From: Clostridia bacterium
GTDB taxonomy: Bacteria > Bacillota > Clostridia > Oscillospirales > CAG-272
Assembly (NCBI GenBank): GCA_017411935.1
Contig: JAFQPC010000043.1
Span: 1 to 11,549, forward strand
DNA: 11,549 bases
Direction of reading: 5' to 3'
The notes under the pieces are model-generated. The model ran no database searches. It saw nothing but the letters and a program-made list of their open reading frames with translations, and was not told the DNA's origin. The position numbers and the translations under genes were made by a program. Below, piece by piece: positions 7,184 to 11,549 of this stretch; position 1 is the stretch's first letter, and each line of letters opens with the position of its first letter.

Positions 7184-8479
7184 GTGGTTATTTATACGGT
7201 ACAAAACGGAGATACCCTTTATTCCATTGCGCGACGGTACGGAACGACGGTCGCGAAGATCGTGCGTGACAACGAGCTTCCGAGCACGGCACTGACGGTG
7301 GGAGAGACGCTTGTGTTGCTACAACCGCGCACCGTTTATACGGTGGCGGCGGGAGACAATCTTTATTCGGTCGCGCAGAAATTCGGTGTGACGGTGGGAG
7401 ATCTTTGGCGAAACAATGCCTTTCTTGGCGGGGGGACCGATCTTCGCACAGGGGAAGTGCTGACGATCGTTCCCGAGGAACGCACTTCCGATCGCGAGAT
7501 CTCAGTCAACGCTTACGTTTATCCCAACGTCGACCGCGACGTGCTTCGGAAAACTCTGCCATATCTGACTTATCTGACGCTCTTTAGTTACCGTACCGAG
7601 GAAGACGGGGAGCTGGTCGGACTTGAGGACGACGAGCTCATCGAGCTGGCGCGTGCCTATGGCGTCGCGCCGATCATGCTCGTTTCCTCACTCTCGGAGC
7701 GAGGAACGTTTTCTCCCGAGCTGGCACGCGAGCTTCTTTCGAGTGAGGCGGCAAGGGAGATGCTCATCGAGGAGATTGCGGCGACCCTCACACGCAAGCG
7801 CTACGCAGGCGTTGAGGTCGATTTTGAATATGTTCCCGATGAGGTCGCCGACGAATACGTGCAGTTTGTGCGAGATCTGAGGGCGCGTCTTTCGCCGAAT
7901 GGCTACGAGACCTTTGTCTCGCTCTCTCCGAAGACCTCTGCCGATCAGCCAGGACTTCTTTACGAGGGACACGATTACGCGGGAATGGGGGAGGCGGCAG
8001 ACAAGACCTTTCTGATGACCTACGAATGGGGCTATACCTACGGTCCGCCTATGGCGGTCTCGCCCGTCGATAAGGTGCGTGGAGTGCTCGATTACGGGGT
8101 GAGTGAGATCCCGTCCGAAAAGATCGTGATGGGCGTGCCGAATTACGGATACGATTGGAAGCTTCCGTTTGTTGCGGGCGAGAGCCGCGCACGCTCGCTT
8201 GGCAACGTCGAGGCGGTGGCGCTTGCCAAAGAAAAAAGAGCGCGCATCGAGTACGACGAGGTCTCGGCGGCGCCCTATTTTCGGTATTTTGAGAGAGAGG
8301 GTGGCGTGCCCACAGAGCACGTCGTTTGGTTTGAAAACGCAAACAGCGTTGCGTCACTCATCGGTCTTGTCGAGAGCTTTGCGCTTGACGGCATCGGCAT
8401 CTGGACGGCAATGAAATATTTCCCACAGCTTTGGCTTGTGCTGAATGCTACCTATCCGATTCGGAAAATTCTGACTTAA
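7184..8479 (+). CDS. LysM-LysM-GH18 protein, SleL/YaaH-like spore cortex fragment-lytic enzyme
   Basis: This 431-residue protein begins directly with two LysM peptidoglycan-binding modules (about 2-46 and 51-96; [13 protein letters not shown] and [13 protein letters not shown]), then a GH18 domain (about 106-420). This is the layout and length of SleL/YaaH, N-acetylglucosaminidases that degrade cortex fragments during spore germination. The GH18 motif reads AGVEVDFE (208-215), keeping the catalytic Glu215 and Asp213 but replacing the first two acidic positions of DxxDxDxE with Ala208 and Glu211. MTYEWG (278-283) and GVPNYGYDW (317-325) are further family signatures. There is no signal peptide, as in the spore proteins. 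The start is GTG at 7184, with AAGGA (7171-7175) 8 nt upstream and LysM beginning at residue 2. It diverges from enolase and runs tail to tail into the next AraC gene. A vegetative wall hydrolase or sugar-binding role is possible. Confidence 0.9.
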   Translation: MVIYTVQNGDTLYSIARRYGTTVAKIVRDNELPSTALTVGETLVLLQPRTVYTVAAGDNLYSVAQKFGVTVGDLWRNNAFLGGGTDLRTGEVLTIVPEERTSDREISVNAYVYPNVDRDVLRKTLPYLTYLTLFSYRTEEDGELVGLEDDELIELARAYGVAPIMLVSSLSERGTFSPELARELLSSEAAREMLIEEIAATLTRKRYAGVEVDFEYVPDEVADEYVQFVRDLRARLSPNGYETFVSLSPKTSADQPGLLYEGHDYAGMGEAADKTFLMTYEWGYTYGPPMAVSPVDKVRGVLDYGVSEIPSEKIVMGVPNYGYDWKLPFVAGESRARSLGNVEAVALAKEKRARIEYDEVSAAPYFRYFEREGGVPTEHVVWFENANSVASLIGLVESFALDGIGIWTAMKYFPQLWLVLNATYPIRKILT

Positions 8480-9267
8480 CGGGCTTGTCGACGGAACTCG
8501 GTGGGAGACAGCCCGACGTTCTTCCGAAAAGCGGCGCTGAAATAATAAATATTTTCATAGCCGCACCGCGTCGCGATCTCTCCGACCGAGAACGAGGTGG
8601 ACGAGAGCAGGCGGCGTGCCTGCTTCATTCGTTCCTCGGTCAGAAATTCTCCGATCGAGCAGGAAAATTCGCGGCGAAATTTGAACCCCAGCGTGCTTGG
8701 ATTGCTTCCTGTTGCGTGGCAAAGATCGCTGATGGTGATCTTTTGGGAAAGCGACGCGCGCACAAATTCAACGGCGCGCCGTACCACCTCGTCGTGGCAA
8801 AGACGGAGATTGGTTTTAGGGTCGACGGTGCCCTCACTTTGCTCGTCGAACCACAGCCAGAGAATATCGTCCAGAAGATGCTCCTTGTGGTAAAGAGAGC
8901 GCGCGTCAGAAGTGTCGATGAGGGCTTCGTAGGCACGGATATCGTCGAGAAATCGTTCTTTGTTTTTGAAAAAGATCTTTCCCGTCGGCAGCGGAAGCGT
9001 AAAGGAGCATTTGGGATTTTGTCGGAATTTGATAAAGACGAAAGAGATGGGAGAGAGCACCGAACGCGAAAAGAAGACGTCGTCGGTGAAGATCGCACAG
9101 TCGCCCGCCTCGAAGATCGTTTCCGAGCCATCAATACCATCAATGTTCAAGCGAAAGCTTCCTTCCTTTAAGTAGAGTAGGGCATAGGTCGGTTGAAGCC
9201 CCTCGGTAATGTCAAACTCCTTGCGGTGCGCCATCTTGCTTTCTATAAATTCAAACGGCTTTTCCAT
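8476..9267 (-). CDS. AraC-family transcriptional regulator of the FAD oxidoreductase pair
   Basis: This 263-residue protein has an N-terminal cupin-like domain (about 20-100, with YALLYLKEGSFRLNIDG and FEAGDCAIF) and a C-terminal AraC DNA-binding domain (about 165-260). The first helix-turn-helix is around ISDLCHATGSNPSTLGFKF. The second is around VGEIATRCGYENIYYFSAAF and ends in L-S-P-T-E-F, a very typical family signature. ATG at 9267-9265 has GGAGA about 8 nt upstream. It is divergent from the two FAD oxidoreductase genes across 115 nt holding both promoters and a direct repeat, so it most likely controls those genes and itself. Its TAA stop shares two bases with the TAA of the convergent GH18 gene (TTAA at 8476-8479). 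It is clearly different in sequence from the first AraC regulator; the inducer is unknown. Confidence 0.93.
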   Translation of the reverse strand: MEKPFEFIESKMAHRKEFDITEGLQPTYALLYLKEGSFRLNIDGIDGSETIFEAGDCAIFTDDVFFSRSVLSPISFVFIKFRQNPKCSFTLPLPTGKIFFKNKERFLDDIRAYEALIDTSDARSLYHKEHLLDDILWLWFDEQSEGTVDPKTNLRLCHDEVVRRAVEFVRASLSQKITISDLCHATGSNPSTLGFKFRREFSCSIGEFLTEERMKQARRLLSSTSFSVGEIATRCGYENIYYFSAAFRKNVGLSPTEFRRQAR

Positions 9268-9289
9268 CGTTTTATCTCCATTTTATTGT

Positions 9290-9335
9290 TGGATTTTATA
9301 AATAATATTTTATCATATTATATGGATTTTGTAAA
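9290..9335. repeat. Candidate operator: direct repeat TGGATTTTRTAAA
   Basis: TGGATTTTATAAA (9290-9302) and TGGATTTTGTAAA (9323-9335) match in 12 of 13 positions with a 33-bp period. The right copy covers the -35 of the oxidoreductase promoter and that of the regulator promoter; the left copy lies at the likely regulator start point. Between them sits a 7-bp inverted repeat, ATAATAT/ATATTAT (9302-9308, 9315-9321). This layout suits an AraC-family activator that also controls its own gene. Confidence 0.5.
9307..9335 (-). promoter_or_regulatory. Promoter of the second AraC-family regulator
   Basis: The minus strand holds TTTACA (9330-9335, five of six consensus bases), a 17-nt spacer and TAAAAT (9307-9312, five of six). 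Transcription would begin near 9300, about 33 nt before the ATG. Its -35 lies inside the right copy of the direct repeat. An overlapping TATAAT nearby has no matching -35. Confidence 0.55.
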
Positions 9336-9351
9336 GAGGGTTTGCTATAAT
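9323..9351 (+). promoter_or_regulatory. Promoter of the FAD oxidoreductase operon
   Basis: A perfect extended -10, TGCTATAAT (TATAAT at 9346-9351), lies 17 nt from a poor -35, TGGATT (9323-9328). A weak -35 overlapped by a candidate operator half-site is what one expects of a promoter that needs an activator. The start would be near 9358, leaving a leader of about 25 nt with AAGGAG at 9372-9377. Confidence 0.65.
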
Positions 9352-9382
9352 AAAGAAAAACAAACAAAATTAAGGAGATAAA

Positions 9383-10774
9383 ATGATGGAAACGATGACG
9401 CTTTCGGTTGGAAAACATTACGACTGTGACGTACTTGTCGTCGGAGGCGGTCCTGCGGGCGTGACGGCGGCAATCGCGGCGGCAAGAGAGGGGGCTGACG
9501 TGCTCCTCATCGAGCAGGGCGGATTTTGCGGCGGTATGGCAACCCGCGGTCTTGTCGGTCCGTTTATGACCTGCTACGATGCCGAGGGCAAGGAAATGAT
9601 CATTCGCGGTCTTTTTGAGGAGATCGTCGACCGCATGGTCGAGCGCGGCGTTGCCATTCACCCCTCGCAAGTGATGGGCGGTACGGCATATACCTCGTGG
9701 ATCAAGATCGGACACGATCACGTCACCCCCTTTGAGGCAGAGGGGTTAAAACTCGTGCTTGACGAGATGTTGACCGAGGCGGGTGTGCGCGTGCTTTATC
9801 ACACCGATTTTCTTGAACCGATCGTCGAGGGCAACAGCGTCAAGGGCGGTCTGTTCCATTCGAAAAGCGGTGTCGGCGCGGCAAATGCCAAGGTCGTCAT
9901 CGACGCCACGGGCGACGGTGACGTTGCTTTCCGTGCGGGAGCTTCGTACGAGATGGGCAACGAGGAGCTCGGTCTCATTCAGCCCGCGACGATGTTCTTC
10001 CGCATCAGCGGTGTCGATTCGGCGGCGGCAGAGGCGGACATTCAGGCAAATCTTCATAACTTCTACCGTAAGGACGGTGTCAACTACCGTTCCTTCCATT
10101 GGCGCGTTTCCGAGGCAAAGGAAAACGGCGATTGGTCGCTCAAGCGTGTCAGCATCGGTCTTTTCAAGATGCCCAAGGACGACGAGTGGTGTGTCAATAC
10201 TTCGCGCATTATGGGCGTCGATTCGACCGATGCCGAGAGTGTCACGAATGCAGAGATCGAGGGACGCCGTCAGGCAGACGAGATCTTCCGTTTCCTCAAA
10301 AAATACGTTCCCGGTTGCGAGAGGGCAACCATCAAATCGACGGCGTCGCATCTCGGAATCCGTGAGAGCCGTCATATTCTCGGAGAATATCGGCTCCGCG
10401 CCGACGATCTGCTCGCGGCAAAGGTACCCGAGGACCGCATCTTCGTTGCGGCAAACTCGGTCGACGTTCACGGACGCTTCGGACCGACGAGCAACGAGTA
10501 CGTTCCGATCGAGGGTAGCTATTACGGCGTGCCGTACCGCAGTCTTCTTCCCAAGGAGCTCGACGGATTACTTCTCGCAGGACGCTGCGTGAGCGCCGAT
10601 TCGACAGCGGCAGGTGCGATCCGCGTCATGCCCCCTTGCATGGCAATGGGTCAGGCAGCGGGCATTGCGGCAGCAATGGCGGCAGAGCAGGGCGTAAGCG
10701 TAAATGCCATTGAAGTGAGTGAATTACAGAAGCGTCTCGTTGCCAAGGGCGCATATCTCGGAGAGGTCAGATGA
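9383..10774 (+). CDS. FAD-dependent oxidoreductase (FAD_oxidored-type family)
   Basis: This 463-residue flavoprotein has an N-terminal Rossmann FAD motif, VVGGGPAG (19-26), with the acidic Glu44 after the second strand (LLIEQ). TGDGD is at 176-180, where FAD families bind the cofactor. A C-terminal AGRCVSADS block starts at 399 and MPPCMAMGQAAG spans 416-427, both typical of this family. There is no signal peptide or membrane segment, so a cytoplasmic soluble enzyme is expected. A GLVGPFMTCYD segment (57-66) is shared with the next gene. Two in-frame ATG codons (9383, 9386) lie 5 and 8 nt after AAGGAG; the first is used here. It is divergent from an AraC regulator and overlaps the next paralogue by ATGA, so the two are made together. 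The substrate is unknown; nothing in the sequence identifies an electron acceptor. Confidence 0.9.
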   Translation: MMETMTLSVGKHYDCDVLVVGGGPAGVTAAIAAAREGADVLLIEQGGFCGGMATRGLVGPFMTCYDAEGKEMIIRGLFEEIVDRMVERGVAIHPSQVMGGTAYTSWIKIGHDHVTPFEAEGLKLVLDEMLTEAGVRVLYHTDFLEPIVEGNSVKGGLFHSKSGVGAANAKVVIDATGDGDVAFRAGASYEMGNEELGLIQPATMFFRISGVDSAAAEADIQANLHNFYRKDGVNYRSFHWRVSEAKENGDWSLKRVSIGLFKMPKDDEWCVNTSRIMGVDSTDAESVTNAEIEGRRQADEIFRFLKKYVPGCERATIKSTASHLGIRESRHILGEYRLRADDLLAAKVPEDRIFVAANSVDVHGRFGPTSNEYVPIEGSYYGVPYRSLLPKELDGLLLAGRCVSADSTAAGAIRVMPPCMAMGQAAGIAAAMAAEQGVSVNAIEVSELQKRLVAKGAYLGEVR

Positions 10775-11549
10775 AACAGATTACATTAAGTATTCGGAAA
10801 GAATACGACTGCGACGTGCTCGTGGTCGGCGGCGGTGTGAGTGGCATTGCGGCGGCAGTGTCATCGGCACGCGGCGGCGCGAGCGTCATTCTCTGTGAGA
10901 ACAGCGGAATGCTCGGCGGCACGGCAACGAAGGGACTTGTCGGTCCGTTTATGACTTGTTACGATAAGAACGCCGAAACGCAGATTATTCGCGGTTTTTT
11001 CTCGGAGTTCGTCGATCGAATGGTCGCCGAGGGCGGCGCGATCGCGCCGAGCGAATGCCTTCGCGGCGGTGAAAGCATCAATGGCTATCGTCCGCTCGGA
11101 CACAAGGGAGTGACCCCCTTTTCGACCGAGAGCTTCAAGCGCGTCGCCGACGCGCTTTGCGTTGAGGCGGGTGTTCGTCTTTTGTTCCACACCACGCTGG
11201 TCGCAGCTGAATGCGAGGGCGACGTCATTACTTGCGCTTACGTTGCGAACGGTGAAGGCGTGGATCGGATTACGGCAAGGGTTTTTATTGATACGACGGG
11301 ATGCGCGTCGCTTGCCGCCAAGGCGGGGGCCGAGACCTTCCGCGACGTTGTGCAGATCAATTCGACCTTCTTTACGGTGACAGGCGTCAACAAGGAAGCG
11401 CTGGATAAGCATATGTCAGCGCATACCGAAATGCGCAAACGATATTTTATGGACGAGATCGAGGAAGCCAAGCGACGCGGAGAATTTGACAGCGGAACGC
11501 AAAAGCTGAGAATTTTCGAAGGACTCGATGGGGTCTGGACGGCTAATAT
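10771..11549 (+). CDS. Second FAD-dependent oxidoreductase, paralogue of the preceding gene (C-terminus beyond right edge)
   Basis: From ATG at 10771, overlapping the previous stop as ATGA, the frame stays open for 259 codons to the window edge. It is plainly a paralogue of its neighbour: YDCDVLVVGGG (12-22), a TATKGLVGPFMTCYD stretch (51-65), IIRGFF, VDRM, VTPF and EAGVRLLFHT all align. It differs at the second flavin-site motif, where TGDGD of the first protein is TGCAS at the same residues (176-180). The Rossmann GxGxxG-type site and Glu43 are intact. A GGAGAGG stretch just before the ATG gives a ribosome binding site, and overlap implies translational coupling. The C-terminal GR and GQAAG motifs, if present, lie outside the window. 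The pair may form a heteromer, or the second copy may have changed function. Confidence 0.88.
   Translation, partial: MKQITLSIRKEYDCDVLVVGGGVSGIAAAVSSARGGASVILCENSGMLGGTATKGLVGPFMTCYDKNAETQIIRGFFSEFVDRMVAEGGAIAPSECLRGGESINGYRPLGHKGVTPFSTESFKRVADALCVEAGVRLLFHTTLVAAECEGDVITCAYVANGEGVDRITARVFIDTTGCASLAAKAGAETFRDVVQINSTFFTVTGVNKEALDKHMSAHTEMRKRYFMDEIEEAKRRGEFDSGTQKLRIFEGLDGVWTAN

Noticed and set aside
8480..8515. Hairpin CGGGCTTGTC / GACAGCCCG after the GH18 stop
   Set aside because: A 9-bp stem with one bulge can form, but no T-tract follows and the sequence encodes the C-terminus of the AraC protein, so it is not called a terminator.

Overview
The window looks like the chromosome of an anaerobic, probably spore-forming, low-to-mid GC Gram-positive bacterium (Clostridia-like). 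The grounds are two oxygen-sensitive glycyl radical enzymes (GREs), a LysM-GH18 protein of the spore-cortex-lytic SleL/YaaH type, AGGAGG-type ribosome binding sites and extended -10 promoters (TGnTATAAT). The exact taxon cannot be read from the sequence. The window is almost fully coding: eleven genes, two of them cut by the window edges, and no gene-free stretch longer than about 175 bases. No tRNA, rRNA, insertion sequence, CRISPR or phage gene was seen.

Region 1 (1-4903) is a leftward catabolic operon: a divergent GRE (4729-2588), then a phosphotriesterase/lactonase-like metal hydrolase (2578-1661), then a short-chain dehydrogenase (1639-887), then a second, different GRE (806 to beyond the left edge). 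Gaps inside the first three genes are 9 and 21 nt. The last gene follows after 80 nt and has its own good promoter. Facing the operon is an AraC-family regulator (4904-5686), and the 174-nt space between them holds one promoter in each direction. The likely scheme is a locally regulated anaerobic pathway: radical lyase or dehydratase chemistry, hydrolysis of a lactone or ester, and NAD(P)-linked redox of a carbonyl or alcohol. The substrate is unknown, and no GRE-activating radical SAM enzyme lies inside the window.

Region 2 (5685-8479) begins with a strong bidirectional terminator that closes the regulator and a convergent enolase gene (7040-5727). Divergent from enolase is a GTG-started LysM-LysM-GH18 protein (7184-8479).

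Region 3 (8476-11549) is a second regulator/enzyme module. An AraC-family regulator (9267-8476) overlaps the GH18 gene tail to tail by two bases of their stop codons. It diverges from two tandem paralogous FAD-dependent oxidoreductases (9383-10774 and 10771 to beyond the right edge), which overlap by ATGA. The divergent promoters there contain a 12/13 direct repeat (TGGATTTTRTAAA, 33 bp apart), a good candidate AraC-type operator.

The most interesting material is the GRE/hydrolase/dehydrogenase/GRE operon, with an atypical GRE active site, and the FAD oxidoreductase pair, in which the second copy has lost the acidic TGDGD flavin-site motif.
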